NCBI GenBank assembly: GCA_025084515.1
Contig: JAJAGP010000047.1
Location: forward strand, 124,001-188,000
Length of the DNA: 64,000 nt
Direction: 5' to 3'
Origin: Ancistrus triradiatus
Lineage: Eukaryota > Chordata > Actinopteri > Siluriformes > Loricariidae
Shown here one piece after another: positions 24,104 to 35,232 of this stretch. How positions within the stretch are numbered: position 1 is the first letter of the stretch; each line of letters starts with the position of its first letter. Below the pieces are notes generated by a model. The model was given only the letters and a program-made list of their open reading frames with translations. It was not told where the DNA came from and did no database searches. The position numbers and the translations under genes are program-made.

Positions 24104-25509
24104 CAGTGGTGTGAAAAAGTGTTTGCCCCCTTCCTGATTTTCTATTTTTTTGCATGTTTGTCACACTTAAGTGTTTTGGAACGTCAAACCAATTTAAATA
24201 TTAGTCAAAGACAACACAAGTAAACACAAAATGCAATTTTTAAATGAAGGTGTTTATTATTAAGGGATAAAAAAAAATCCAGACCTAGATGGCCCTGTGT
24301 GAAAAAGTGATTGCCCCCCCTTGTTAAAACATAACTTAACTATGTTTTATCACACCTGAGTTCACTGTCTCTAGCCACACCCAGGCCTGATTATTGCCAC
24401 ACCTGTTCTCAATCAGGACATCACTTAAACAGGACCTGCATGACAAAGTGTACACCAAAAGATCCTTAAAAGCTACACATCATGCCGAGATCCAGAGAAA
24501 TTCAGGAACAATTGAGAAAGAAAGTAATTGAGATCTATCAGTCTTGAAAGGGTTATAAAGCCATTTCTAAAGCTTTGGAACTCCAGCAAACCACAGTGAG
24601 AGCCATTATCCACGAATGGTAAAGACATGAAACAGTGGTGAACCTTCCCAAGAGTGGCTGGCCGACCAAAATTACCCAAAGAGTGCAGCGACGACTCATC
24701 CAAGAGGTCACAAAAGAAAACATTCTATGGACTGATGAGACAGGAGTTGAACTCTTTGGAAGGTGTGTCCCATTACATCTGGCGTAAACGTAACACAGCA
24801 TTTCAGAAAAAAAAACTTTATACCAGCAGTAAAATAAGGTGGTGGTAGTGTGATGGTCTGGGGCTGTTTTGTTGCTTCAGGACCTGGAAGACTTGCTGTG
24901 ATAAATGGAACTATGAATTCTGCTGTCTACCAAAAAATCCTGAAGGAGAATGTCCGGCCATCTGTTTGTGACCTCAAGCTGAAATGAACTTGGGTTCTGC
25001 AGCAGGACAATGATCCAAAACACACCAGCAAGTCCATCTCTGAATGGCTGAAGAAAAACAAAATGAAGACTTTGGAGTGGCCTAGTCAAAGTCCTGACCT
25101 GAATCCTATTGAGATGCTGTGGCATGACCTTAAAAAGACCATTTAGGCTCAAACCCTCCAATGTGGCTGAATTACAACAATTCTGCAAAGATGAGTGGCC
25201 AAAATTCCTCCACAAGTCTATAAAAGACTCATTGCAAGTTATAGCAAACCCTTGGTTGCAGTTGTTGCTGCTAAGGGTGGCCCAACCAGTTTTTAGGTTT
25301 AGGGGGCAATCACTTTTTCACACAGGGCCGTGTAGGTTTTTTTTCTCCCTTAATAATAAACACCTTCATTTAAAAACTGCATGTTGTGTTTACTTGTGTT
25401 GTCAGTGACTAATATTTAAATTGGTTTGATGTTCCGAAACACTTAAGTGTGACAAACATACAAAAAAATATGAAATCAGGAAGGGGGCAAACAGTTTTTC
25501 ATAGCACTG
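24104..25509 (+). pseudogene. Tc1-like transposon, family 4, internally deleted, both ends present
   Basis: The termini are CAGTGGTGTGAAAAAGTG and its partner, with an inner copy (GTGAAAAAGTGATTGCCC) inside each end. TA is at 24102-24103 and 25510-25511. The transposase opens at 24483 (MPRSREIQEQLRKKVIEIYQ) and stops at once. Near 24720 the helix-turn-helix half jumps to the catalytic-core segment (LWTDET), so the linker is gone. The later blocks QQDNDPKHTSKSISEWLKK and NPIEMLW are readable. At 1406 bp it is shorter than a full Tc1 of this type and cannot encode a transposase. Confidence 0.88.
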
Positions 25510-25899
25510 TATTATCAAGATGTTGATATTTTACTGTAAGGCAGGTGTAACATTTTCATATTAAAATGCAATGATGAATGAATAATACATTGTAAAAACA
25601 TTATCTAGAGCATCATATATATCTATGGGTCATCATATATATCTATAGGTCTATGGTTTGAAGCGCCATTTGTAATATTATGTATTATATTTTACTTTGA
25701 TTTTAGTTGATCAAGGAAGAAGTGTCAAGGAACTTTCAAGCAGTAATCCATTAAATCCTGTTTCGCTGGTTTATATAAATGAGGTGATACAGAGGTCAAA
25801 ATCACTGATATAATTCTTATATAGAGAATAGACAAAGTGTATTAAGGTCAGGGAATGGCTATTAAAATAGCTATTGCTATTGCAGTAGGGGCAATATTT

Positions 25900-26325
25900 A
25901 AACAGTTCCAATCAACGGACACTGTGAGACTTGTCTGGATGAAGACCCAAATTTATTTTTCACCCTTACACAGTGATGAGTATGGCAAGAGAGGCAAGGA
26001 TTGTAGAGTTACCTATACAAGTATCCAAAACTACCATCAGGTGTCATTTCCATGCCAGTTGATTATTTGGCAGGCTTGCCTTTCCTGTCATCTAACCAAA
26101 AATGGGAGCCTATACCCTTTAGAAAGCCCATGGGGTGAGCTGATGAGTAAACAAGAGAGGACCTAGGACCCTGGACAATCTCTAGATATTTTGCAAAGAG
26201 CAATTTTCTCAAATTCCCTACTCTGTATTCTCCAACCATGTAAGGTGTTATAGGAAAAGACTCAGGGTTTTTTTGGCAAAGGAAAGTAGACAGTATTAAA
26301 TGAAGATGTGCTAATTGTATCACGT
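25900..26325 (+). mobile_element. Tc1-like transposon, family 5, fragment
   Basis: The 3' half of the transposase is recognisable near 26200-26270 (GTATTCTCCAACCATGTAAG and TTATAGGAAAAGACTCAG), related to the copy at 15360-16090. The 5' portion is scrambled. Confidence 0.55.
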
Positions 26326-26329
26326 TTTA

Positions 26330-27790
26330 TTCTTAGACTAAATTCACTTCAGATTAGAGTTTCTCATTTTTAGTTTGAGATCACCAAAAACTGTTTTTTG
26401 TATAAATGCCAGTAATAAATGTCGGTAATAAGTGTCAGTAATTGTGAAGTGGATGGTGTATGACCCTCATGTGTTAACCAACAGAATTGTCAACCTGGTG
26501 TGACTTGAAAAACTCACCCTATAATTGTTATGCTGGCAAACATTTTTCTTCAGGTCATGATTCTGCAAGGGAAGGTAAACTCAGATCAGCATAAGGGAAA
26601 GTTTAGGTCTTTATTGTCTCAAAACAGCAGGCCATCTTTGCAGGAATGTGCTGAAAGGTCATCTGGCAGCTAGTATGGTCCTGTCTGTGGAAGTGAATAA
26701 AGAAAGAATGCCTAAAATTCCTTATATTACTTTGTGAGGATTAAAACTACGCCTGAGGTCCACTGGGATTTTCTTTTTCCTTCCAACACACATTACAGAA
26801 GATAATGATTATGAAGAAACCATGTCTATTGGCCAGTAATCACTGAAATGAAAATGTGTTGGAATGGAAGATGCATTAGCATCATAATACTGTAGGTGTG
26901 GAAGAAGAGAGAGACAGACTTTGAATAACTGCATTGTTTTAGCATTGATATGGAAATCCATTGACCAATAGCACTACTTACTGCGCACAGTATGTTTTTC
27001 TGGTTTGTACATGTTTCATTTTAATCGCACAGTTAATTAACCTGGTATGCTTTACACAGAATTAATTATCCTAAGAATAATAATAACTGATTAAGACAGA
27101 AATGAGATATCTGGATGTTTGGTTAGACTGTTCACTGGAACTAAGCACCTGATCACACCTTAATACATTTACCTTATTACTTTAACTTACACCTTAATTT
27201 TGATATGTATACGTATCACAATTATATGTATAATTATACATATAATAGGTATAAGCTGCTGCATGGTAAATGTCTACTAAAGTTATTGTAAGAAAGATGA
27301 AAATAAGCAGTGTTCAGTTATCAAACTGCCAATCTGCTGCCAATCTGAAGCTGCCAGTATGGTAAAAACTCTCAAAACATGTCAATGTTGATTGTGTCAT
27401 AATCAGTAACATGGTTTAATACTACAGATGAATACCCAAAAGCCACAATGATCGACAGGTTCTGCTGAGGTTCTGCTGGATCTCTGGAGCTGTTTACTAT
27501 TGCTATTAGTGAATGTACTGCAAGGATTATACCAAAGCAAACTGGCAATGCTGAAATACCTAGGATTAAATTCAATACAGAACTTATACAATATTGAACT
27601 TGCTGAATAGTCTCTTGATATGTCCTACGAATTTCTGAAACAGCTAAAGGATATGTTTTTATTCTTACAGAAGGTTGTACCAAGTATTAAATACAAAGGC
27701 TCACCTACTTATCCAATGTCTATTCAATAATGACATCAGAAGTATTATTTGTGTGTTACTGGCAATCTGAAATCAATGCAATTTTAAAGC
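26330..27790. other. no confirmed gene
   Basis: AT-rich. A 103-codon minus-strand open frame at 27683-27372 has a hydrophobic stretch (SVLNLILGISALPVCFGIIL) that could be a membrane segment. I recognise no family and see no splice or promoter context. Confidence 0.4.
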
Positions 27791-27794
27791 GTAT

Positions 27795-28067
27795 TGTCAC
27801 GCCCGCCTCCGGCACCGCTCCACCCGCTCGCACCTTGCCTCGCTCAAACTCTCCCATATACTAATCACATGCACCTGTTCCTCATCCCGGACTTCCTCCC
27901 GCAAACACATAAAACCACCTCTCACTCTCACACTCACGCTTCTCAACGAGGTTCCCTACCCTAGTCTGCGTTTACCTTCAGTCCCTGTCTGTATACATTC
28001 CAATAAATCTGAGTTACCTTTACTGTGGCTTTGCGTTTGCCTCCTCACTCCGTGCATCGGCGTCACA
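27795..28067 (+). repeat. 5' LTR of the gypsy element
   Basis: It starts TGTCACGCCC and ends CGTCACA. It carries a TATA-like ATAAAA at 27909-27914 and a polyadenylation signal AATAAA at 28002-28007. The 3' LTR lacks 18 bases near the end (after CCTCCTCA). Confidence 0.93.
27909..27914 (+). promoter_or_regulatory. TATA-like box of the gypsy LTR
   Basis: ATAAAA lies 29 bases upstream of GCTTCTCAA (27938), the predicted RNA start, which is a normal TATA-to-start distance. Confidence 0.6.
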
Positions 28068-28069
28068 GT

Positions 28070-28078
28070 TTGAGAAGC
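28070..28078 (+). promoter_or_regulatory. putative self-primer binding site
   Basis: TTGAGAAGC, two bases after the 5' LTR, is the exact complement of GCTTCTCAA at 27938-27946, the predicted 5' end of the element's RNA. No TGG-type tRNA primer site is present. Priming by the RNA's own 5' end is established for Tf1 and proposed for the sushi group. Confidence 0.6.
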
Positions 28079-28083
28079 CTAAC

Positions 28084-29793
28084 ATGGAAGCAGCAGCCAC
28101 CGGCTTACGCCCCGACGCCGCCACAGCGGATCAGATCGCCGACCTCCGTGCTCAGATCCAGGAGGTGGTCCAAGCGATCACACAGCTCGCCGACAACCAG
28201 CGTTCCCTGAATGCTCTGGTTCCCTCTGTCAGCGAGTTGACCCAGCGTGTGTCCCAGCTAACGCCTTCCCTCGCTGTGCACGCCTCGGCGTCGGTTCCTC
28301 TTCCGCCCAGCCCTCCTTGCCAGCCTTCAGCGGCCTACCATATCGCTCTTCCGGACAAATACGACGGGAATCCGGAACGCTGCGAAGGCTTCCTACTACA
28401 ATGTCAGCTCTACTTCACCAGCTCACCACCGGAGTCCGATGCAGCACGTATCGCTCTCATCATTTCCCTCCTCACCGGACGAGCCCTCGACTGGGCCACC
28501 GCCATCTGGGCACAAGGGGCAGAAGAGGCCAAGGTCTACAACAGCTTCCTCACAGCCTTCCGTGCCGTGTTCCAGCATCCCCGGGAGGGACGCTCCTCTG
28601 GTGAGGTACTGTTCTCTCTCCGGCAGGGTCGTCGCTCTGCCGCCGATTACGCCCTGCAGTTTCACACCCTGGCGGCTCAAAGCGGATGGAACACGCCTGC
28701 TCTCGTCGCCTCGTTCCGTCAGGGCTTACGACCTGAACTCCGCAGAGAACTGGCTGGAAGGGACCTGGACCTCTCGCTGGACGACCTCATCACTCTCGCT
28801 ATCCGTCTGGACCAGCTCCTTACTCCACGCTCCGCCTCCACTGCGCGATCCGCTTCTTCTCCACCTCGCGTTTCGCCACCACCTGAGCCCATGGAGGTCG
28901 ACCGCACCCACCTCTCTGCCGAGGAACGCCAACGCCGCTTCGAACTGGGACTGTGCTGTTACTGTGGCTCGGACCGCCACCTGCGTTCCACCTGCGATCT
29001 CGTTCCATCCTCCAGGTCTGCCGGCTCGCGTGCCAGAACGTCACCACGCACGCCTCGGGTGAGTCAATCCTTGCTTGATTCCTTTCTTCTTCCTGTGGTT
29101 TTGCGGCTCGCTCATGGTGACATCCCTCTTACAGCCCTGATCGACTCCGGCGCGCAAGGGAACTTCATCGCGCAAGACATCGTCTCACAGTGGAAGATTC
29201 CCTGCACGCCCCTGCCACACAAGCGCTGCATCACCTCGGCCGACGGCCGCCCGCTCAGCTCGGGCTTCATCTTTCAGGTTACTACTCCTCTCTGTCTACT
29301 CACCGGGGCGGTTCATCAGGAATCCATCGCCCTCTACCCGCTTGGATCACTTACACACCCCGTCATCCTGGGACTCCCCTGGCTCCGTGAACACGACCCG
29401 CTCATCTCCTGGTCAGCCCTCGAGCTGGTCCGCTGGTCGCCTCGCTGCCAAGAACACTGCATCCATCGGCCCACCGTGGCGGTGCGCTCTCTGCCGATCA
29501 GCCAGCCAGAATCTCTGCCACCCAACGTCCCTGCGCGGTATGCGGACCTGGCCGCGGTCTTCGGAACGGCCACGCCTCCCGCTCTCCTACCTCACCGTCC
29601 CGGCGACTGCGCGATCGACCTCCTGCCAGACGCCCCCTTGCCCAAAGCGCGTCTGTACCCGTTGTCCGCCGCTGAGGAAGAATCCATGTCCGACTACATT
29701 ACGGAGTACCTGAACCTAGGCTTCATCCGCCCTTCCACCTCACCGGTCTCAGCGGGGCTTCTTCTTCGTGCCCAAGCGCAACGGAGGCCTTAG
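28084..29793 (+). pseudogene. gag-protease-RT N-terminus of the gypsy polyprotein (first open segment)
   Basis: 569 codons from ATG 28084. Residues 1-75 look helical. About 90-250 form the retrotransposon gag domain (YDGNPERCEGFLLQC, LLTGRALDWA, FRQGLRPELRREL). A CCHC zinc knuckle is at residues 291-304 (CCYCGSDRHLRSTC). The aspartic protease site is LIDSGAQG, with the catalytic Asp at residue 354. The start of RT follows (EYLNLGFIRPSTSPVSAG). Gag and pol share one frame. About ten codons after that point the frame is wrong because of an excess base near 29757, so RT continues in another frame. Confidence 0.9.
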
Positions 29794-31021
29794 ACCATAC
29801 ATCGACTACCGGAACCTAGACCAGATCACACGTAGCTACGCTTATCCGCTCCCGCTGGTGCCCTCAGCCCTGGAACGCCTCCGCGCGGCTAAATGGTACA
29901 CCAAGCTTGATCTGCGGAACGCTTACAACCTGGTGCGCGTGAGAGAGGGCGACGAGTGGAAAACGGCCTTCAGCACAAGCAGTGGACACTATGAATACCT
30001 GGTAATGCCCTTCGGGCTGGCCAACGCTCCATCGGTATTCCAGGCTTTCATTAACAACGTGCTTCGGGATATGCTGGGCAAGTACGTCCTGGTGTACCTC
30101 GATGACATCCTCGTCTTCTCACCGGACTTCAGCACCCACGTCGAACAGGTACGCCTGGTTTTCCAGCGTCTCCATTCTAACCACTTGCGTGTCAAGGCAT
30201 CAAAATGCGAATTCCATACCCAGTCACTTCACTACTTGGGATATGTCATCTCTCCCTCAGGTGTTGCCATGGACACCAGCAAGCTGTCCGCCGTCCTGGA
30301 CTGGCCGAGACCGGAATCCATCAAATAGCTGCAACGATTCCTGGGTTTCGCAAATTTCTACCGGCGGTTCATCAGGAATTACAGCCGCAGGGTGGCGCCC
30401 CTCACCATGCTACTCCAGGGTAAGCCCCGTTCTCTCCGCTGGGGCCCCGAAGCGGAGCAGGCTTTCAAAGTGCTCAAGACGGCCTTCACCAGTGCGCTCG
30501 TCCTGGCTCACCCAGACCCGAGCCTCTCCTTCTTCCTAGAAGTGGACGCTTTCTCGACCGGAGTGGGTGCCGTGCTCTCCCAACGACTTGGCGATCCGCC
30601 CAAACTGAGCGCCGTCGCATTCTACTCCCACAAGCTGACCCCGGCGGAACGCAACTACGACGTGGGCGACCGGGAGTTGCTTGCCATCAAGCTGGCTCTG
30701 GAGGAGTGGCGGCATTGGCTGGAGGGATCTAAACATCCCTTCACGGTTCTTACGGACCACAAGAACCTGGAGTACCTCCGCTCTGCTAAACGGTTGAACC
30801 CTCGCCAGGCTCGTTGGTCCCTCTTCTTCTCCCGCTTCCGTTTTTCCATCACGTACCAGTCAGGGTCGAAGAACGTCAAAGCCGATGCCCTCTCTCGGAC
30901 GCACGATCCTGATCCGCCTGAGCCCATACTCCCGTCCTCTTGCGTCATCGGAGCCATCCAGTGGGAGTTCGAACAGGAACTGGATGAACGACTCTCGCGG
31001 ATGCGCACTCCCCCGTCATGA
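29768..31021 (+). pseudogene. reverse transcriptase and RNase H of the gypsy element
   Basis: One frame broken by a single stop at 30326-30328. RT motifs appear in order: LRPYIDYRNL, FGLANAPSVFQAF, then YLDD at 30095-30106 with both catalytic aspartates. After the stop come LGFANFYRRFI (connection region), then RNase H with LEVDAFSTGVGAVL and LTDHKNLEYL. It ends at the TGA 31019-31021, after which the same frame runs on into the integrase zinc region. Confidence 0.9.
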
Positions 31022-32407
31022 TCACAGGGGAAGAAGTTCATGCCACAGGACCTCCGTGATCGCCTCCTCTCCTGGGCACACACCTCTCTCTGTTCTGGCC
31101 ACCCGGGAGATACGCGCACGCACCAGCTGCTTGTCGCGCGCTTTTGGTGGGAGAACATGCGCCGGGACGTCCACCACTTCCGTCTCTTCCTGCAGCGTCT
31201 GTGCCCAAGCCAAGACGCCTTGGACTCTACCCACAGGTCTGCTCCACCCTCTACCGGTTCCGCAAAGACCCTGGTCCCACGTCGCCCTGGACTTTGTCAC
31301 TGATCTCCCCGCGTCTAACGGATTCACCGCCATCCTCTCGGTCATAGACCGGTTCTCCCGCGCTGTGCGCTTCATCCCGCTGCCGAAGATCGCCTCAGCT
31401 CTCCAAACCTCCGAAGTCCTCTTCGAGCAAGTCTTCCATCTCTTCGCCGTCCCTGAGGACGTACTCACCGACAGAGGCCCGCAGTTCACATCCGCGGTTT
31501 GGCACGCATTCATCCAGAAGCTGGGGTCTACGGTCAGCCTCTCCTCGGGATACCATCCACAGACCAACGGGCAGTGCAAGCGCTCCAACCAGGAGTTGAA
31601 GAAGTTCCTGCGCTCGTACTGCCTTCACAACCCGCATGATTGGTCGCAATTCCTCCCATGGGCCGAAACCGCGCAGAACTCCCTTCGGCATTCCTCCACC
31701 GGCCTCACGCCGTTCCAGTGCGTCCTGGGGTACCAGCTTCCCTTTGTGCCCTGGGATTCCACACCATCGGAGGCACCGGCGGTGGACCACTGGTTTCACC
31801 GCAGCGAGGACGTTTGGTGCCAGGTACATCTCCGCATTAACAAAGCCATTCGCAGGTACAAGAGGCACGCGGACCGCCGCCGCCGTGCGGCACCCAACTT
31901 CCAACCCGGAGACCGCATCTGGCTCTCGGCACAAGGACTTCACGCCTCTCAGGGAAGTACCCCTTTTTCTCCCCGCTTTTTGGGCCCATACCTCATAATT
32001 CGGAAAATTAACGATTTCACGTATAAACTGCAGCTGCCTTCTCACTTCTGCATTTCTCCTGTCTTCCACGTCTCCCTCCTGAAGCCCTGGGTGCCCGGTC
32101 CGCTGGCGGAGTCCTCCCCCTCGGACCAACCACCACCTGCCGGTCCGCCAGGGGCTCTCACATACACCGTCCGCCGCCTCCTGGATTCACGCCGTCGGGC
32201 CTCCCGCATTCAGTACCTGGTCGAGTGGGAGGGCTACGGACCGGAGGAGAACTGCTGGGTGGATGCCTCGGACGTGTTGGATCCCCTCCTCGTCCAGGAT
32301 TTCCACGCCTCACGTCCCGATCGGCCGGCGCCAAGGCCGCGGGGCTGTCCGCAGAGGACCTCGTCGCTCCCCGCCTCTCGTCGCGCTCCCGCCTCGACGA
32401 GTCCTTC

Positions 32408-32419
32408 GAGGGGGGGCAC
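32408..32419 (+). other. polypurine tract of the gypsy element
   Basis: GAGGGGGGGCAC directly before the 3' LTR is the expected plus-strand primer. Confidence 0.8.
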
Positions 32420-32674
32420 TGTCACGCCCGCCTCCGGCACCGCTCCACCCGCTCGCACCTTGCCTCGCTCAAACTCTCCCCCATATACTAATCACATGCA
32501 CCTGTTCCTCATCCCGGACTTCCTCTCGCAAACACATAAAACCACCTCTCACTCACACTCACGCTTCTCAACGAGGTTCCCTACCCTAGTCTGTGTTTAC
32601 CTTCAGTCCCTATCTGTATACATTCCAATAAATCTGAGTTACCTTTACTGTGGCTTTGCGTTTGCCTCCTCACA
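32420..32674 (+). repeat. 3' LTR of the gypsy element
   Basis: It starts TGTCACGCCC and ends CTCACA, followed by the target copy CGTAT. It is 255 bp against 273 bp for the 5' LTR. The 18-bp gap near its end removes CTCCGTGCATCGGCGT-type sequence. Confidence 0.93.
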
Positions 32675-32989
32675 CGTATACAAACTTTTTCCTAAACTGT
32701 ATATATTATAAGGCAAAACATATATTATAAGGCAAAACATGATTAACAGTTTAAATCTACGAGCATTTTACCTTATACATTTAATCATTCAAATGTGATA
32801 ATTTGAAGATTAAGTCATCTGTCAAGAGAGTCTTGGAGGGATCGTGACTGAAAATGTAGTAAATCATGGAAAGATCACGGCTTTTTCAGGTTCCAGAACA
32901 ACAGTGCTTTTGTTATACTCATCTGGGTCTACGCCTAACATCTTTGTTTTCAGGTGGTAATTAACTCAGATATTCATGTGAAATATATA

Positions 32990-33249
32990 CAATGCATTCG
33001 GAAAGTCTTCACACCCTTTCACTTTTTTCACGTTTTATTATGTTGCAGAACAAAATTCAAGTTGTCCCCACCCCTACCAATCTAGGCTGTATGGCAGAGT
33101 GGCCAGACAGAAGCCTCTGCTCAGTAAAAGGCACTTTTCACTTTCTCGTTATGAGGTATTGAATGCAGAATGATGGGGGACAACTTGAATTTTTGTTTAT
33201 TTTAGTATGAGTCCACAACATAACAAAATGTGAAAAAAGTGAAAGGGTA
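32990..33249. mobile_element. Tc1-derived MITE, family 6
   Basis: The left end ACAATGCATTCGGAAAGTC and the opposite arm (ACATAACAAAATGTGAAAAA, AGTGAAAGGGT) are inverted repeats of about 80 bp. A short transposase piece (GGCAGAGTGGCCAGACAGAA) remains between them. The outermost right bases are lost. Confidence 0.7.
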
Positions 33250-33254
33250 TTAAG

Positions 33255-34055
33255 CTATCAGATCCTCCTAGACATCAGCAACAAGAACCATTGCTGCAAA
33301 AAACACTGACAGGGAGACCAGAGCATATTCTGTTAGCTTGGACTGCTCTGCCCAATAGGCCCTAATGACACCATGGTCTTTCAAGGAAGTACTTCAGTGA
33401 GGAAGCATTGAAAGCAGTGTAACAAGACATTCATTTAGGGCAAGTGCATAGGAGTGCAGGCAAGGCTAGGAGATAAACTGAACAAGCAAACAGTTTCAAC
33501 AGAAATGCTAGCTAGTGTTTGCTCATTTTGTAAAAATGGAACTTGTTTAATTAGCTTCCACAAGAGAGTTAAAACCTCAAAACACATAATAGAGTTCCAC
33601 AAAACATTGCCCTCACAGAGAGCTTCACTGCATAACTTAAAAAATTGTTTGTTCTTATGTCTTTACCGAGAAGTGGCTGAATGGAAACTCCATGCTTACC
33701 ATGATCCAGCTAGTGGGGCTAACAGTACAAAGAGCAGACAGTGTAGCCTTGCTATCTGTTAAGCAATGGTTAGGTCTCTGTTCACCACATGCTAAGTTCA
33801 TGACTGTGAAATGCAGACCCTACTACTTGTCATGGGAATTGCCAGTGATTGTCTGACTCCAGTGCCAATGTGGAGGCTATAAGCAAACTCTACAATGCAA
33901 ACAGCAAGCAACAGATGGCACACGCCAATGTATTCTTCATTGTGGATGAAGATTTTGACCAGGCAAGTATCAAGTCTGTCTTACCAATGTACAAGTGTCC
34001 CCTCTCACTGCACAGAAACTGACACTAGCACCCAGCAAAGAGGTCCTCAAAAACG
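33255..34055. other. unassigned DNA with one 102-codon open frame
   Basis: The frame 33454-33762 (+) contains several cysteines and basic residues but has no family I recognise. It may belong to the 5' part of the LINE that follows. Confidence 0.3.
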
Positions 34056-34059
34056 TGCT

Positions 34060-35225
34060 TGCCCAGACAGCATACCTTGATGTGTTCTCAAACATTCCGT
34101 ACTGAACAAATTCTCCCTCTCCCTCTCAAATTCTCCCTCTGCCAAACAGTAGTGTCTACCTGCTGCAAGAGTGACACAATCATTACCTGTATCTTAGAAA
34201 GCCAACCAAGCCTGCATAAACAGTTCTGTCTTGTGGCTCAAACTCCAATAGTGAGGAAGTGTTTCAAGCAACTGGCTTTAGAACACATTAAGGCCTCTCC
34301 TCCCACAAACCTGGATCCCCTTCTCCACAGATGACACAATATCTATCACCCTCCTCCTCTCCCTGTTCTTTAAATCCAGGATGCCTACACCAGACGCCTC
34401 TTCATCGACTTTAGCCCAGCTTTTAACTCCCTCCATACCACAGCAACCAGTGGAAAACCTGGAGTCTCAACACCTGTAACTGGATCTTGGACCTCATGAC
34501 ATATAGGAAGCAAACAATCAGGGTCAGCAACCACACATTAACCACAAACTTACTAAGCACAGGTTCACCCCAGGGTTGTGTCCTGAGCCCCTCGCTGTTC
34601 ACCCTGCTAACCCACGACTGTAATGCCAGATTCAGCATGTTTGATGATGATACTACAGTTGTGGGTCTCATTAGCCCATGTGATGAGTCAGCATACAGGA
34701 TGGACGTGAAAAACCTGACAGCGTGGTGCAACAACCTCTCCCTGAATGCTGATTCAGGGAGAGTCCAAGGAAACGGTCATTGAATTAAGGAAGCCCGCAC
34801 AAAGCACCATTACCTGCTAACCATAGATGGCAAGGCCAAAGGAGAGGGTGAGTAGCATCAAGTTCTTGAGAGTGCATCTGGAAGATGATCTGTTGACACC
34901 CATTAACACCACGGCCATCATCAGGAAGGCCCGAAAGCAGATCCATCGGTAGCTCAAACAGGCCACCCTATTCTTTATGGCTCTTACATTCTTTTGCAGG
35001 GGTAACATCAAATGTGTTCTGACCTACTTAATCACTACCTGGTTTATAAACTGCATAACTTCCGAACAAAAACAGTTGAACAGGATAGTGAACCAGATAT
35101 TGAGAACAGCAGGGCCTTCTAGCCCTCCTGGATATTTTCAACCAGTGCTGCACCCGTAGAGCCTCCAGCATTATCATAAACCCCTTCCACCCTCCCATAT
35201 TCTGTTTTTCTACTGCACTTGGGGA
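34060..35225 (+). pseudogene. L2-like LINE reverse transcriptase relic
   Basis: RT landmarks run in order: the segment PIVRKCFKQLALEHIKAS near 34250, TRRLFIDFSPAFNS near 34395, TGSPQGCVLSPSLFTLL (frame 34487-34783), then a modified catalytic box FDDDTTVVG where the family has FADD. CNNLSLNAD and the post-RT segment to 35160 follow. At least three frame changes make it inactive. Confidence 0.85.
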
Positions 35226-35232
35226 AGAGATA

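Larger units (their letters stand above)
27795..32674 (+). mobile_element. Ty3/gypsy chromovirus-type LTR retrotransposon, near full length, recently inserted
   Basis: Two LTRs (27795-28067 and 32420-32674) enclose gag, protease, RT, RNase H, integrase and chromodomain, in Ty3/gypsy order. The 5-bp target duplication CGTAT is at 27790-27794 and 32675-32679. Over about 250 shared bases the LTRs differ by three substitutions, plus indels of 2, 2 and 18 bases, so the insertion is young. Coding is broken by an excess base near 29757, an in-frame stop at 30326-30328, a stop at 31019-31021 and an excess base near 31180. The integrase has also lost its catalytic glutamate. The chromodomain and the self-primer-like site after the 5' LTR point to the Tf1/sushi branch. 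Confidence 0.96.
31022..32711 (+). pseudogene. integrase with chromodomain of the gypsy element
   Basis: The HHCC zinc domain is split. Its two histidines (HTSLCSGHPGDTRTHQ) are in one frame and its cysteines (CSVCAQ) in another, because of an excess base near 31180. The core keeps the first Asp (ALDFVTD, codon at 31290) and the second (DRGPQFTS, codon at 31470). The position 36 residues on, where DD35E enzymes have Glu, is Lys (AAG, 31578-31580). A C-terminal chromodomain (YTVRRLLDSRRR, YLVEWEGYGPEENCWV) lies at about 32160-32280. The frame has no stop before the LTR and reads through it to 32711. Confidence 0.9.

Noticed and set aside
27372..27683. 103-codon hydrophobic open frame as a host membrane protein
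   Set aside because: There is no recognised family, splice site or promoter, and one chance frame of this size is expected in AT-rich DNA.
28439..29062. 207-codon frame overlapping gypsy gag
   Set aside because: It is out of frame with the gag motifs. GC-rich retrotransposon coding DNA gives long shadow frames on both strands.
31395..32129. 244-codon minus-strand frame
   Set aside because: It is antisense to the integrase core, which carries the recognisable motifs.
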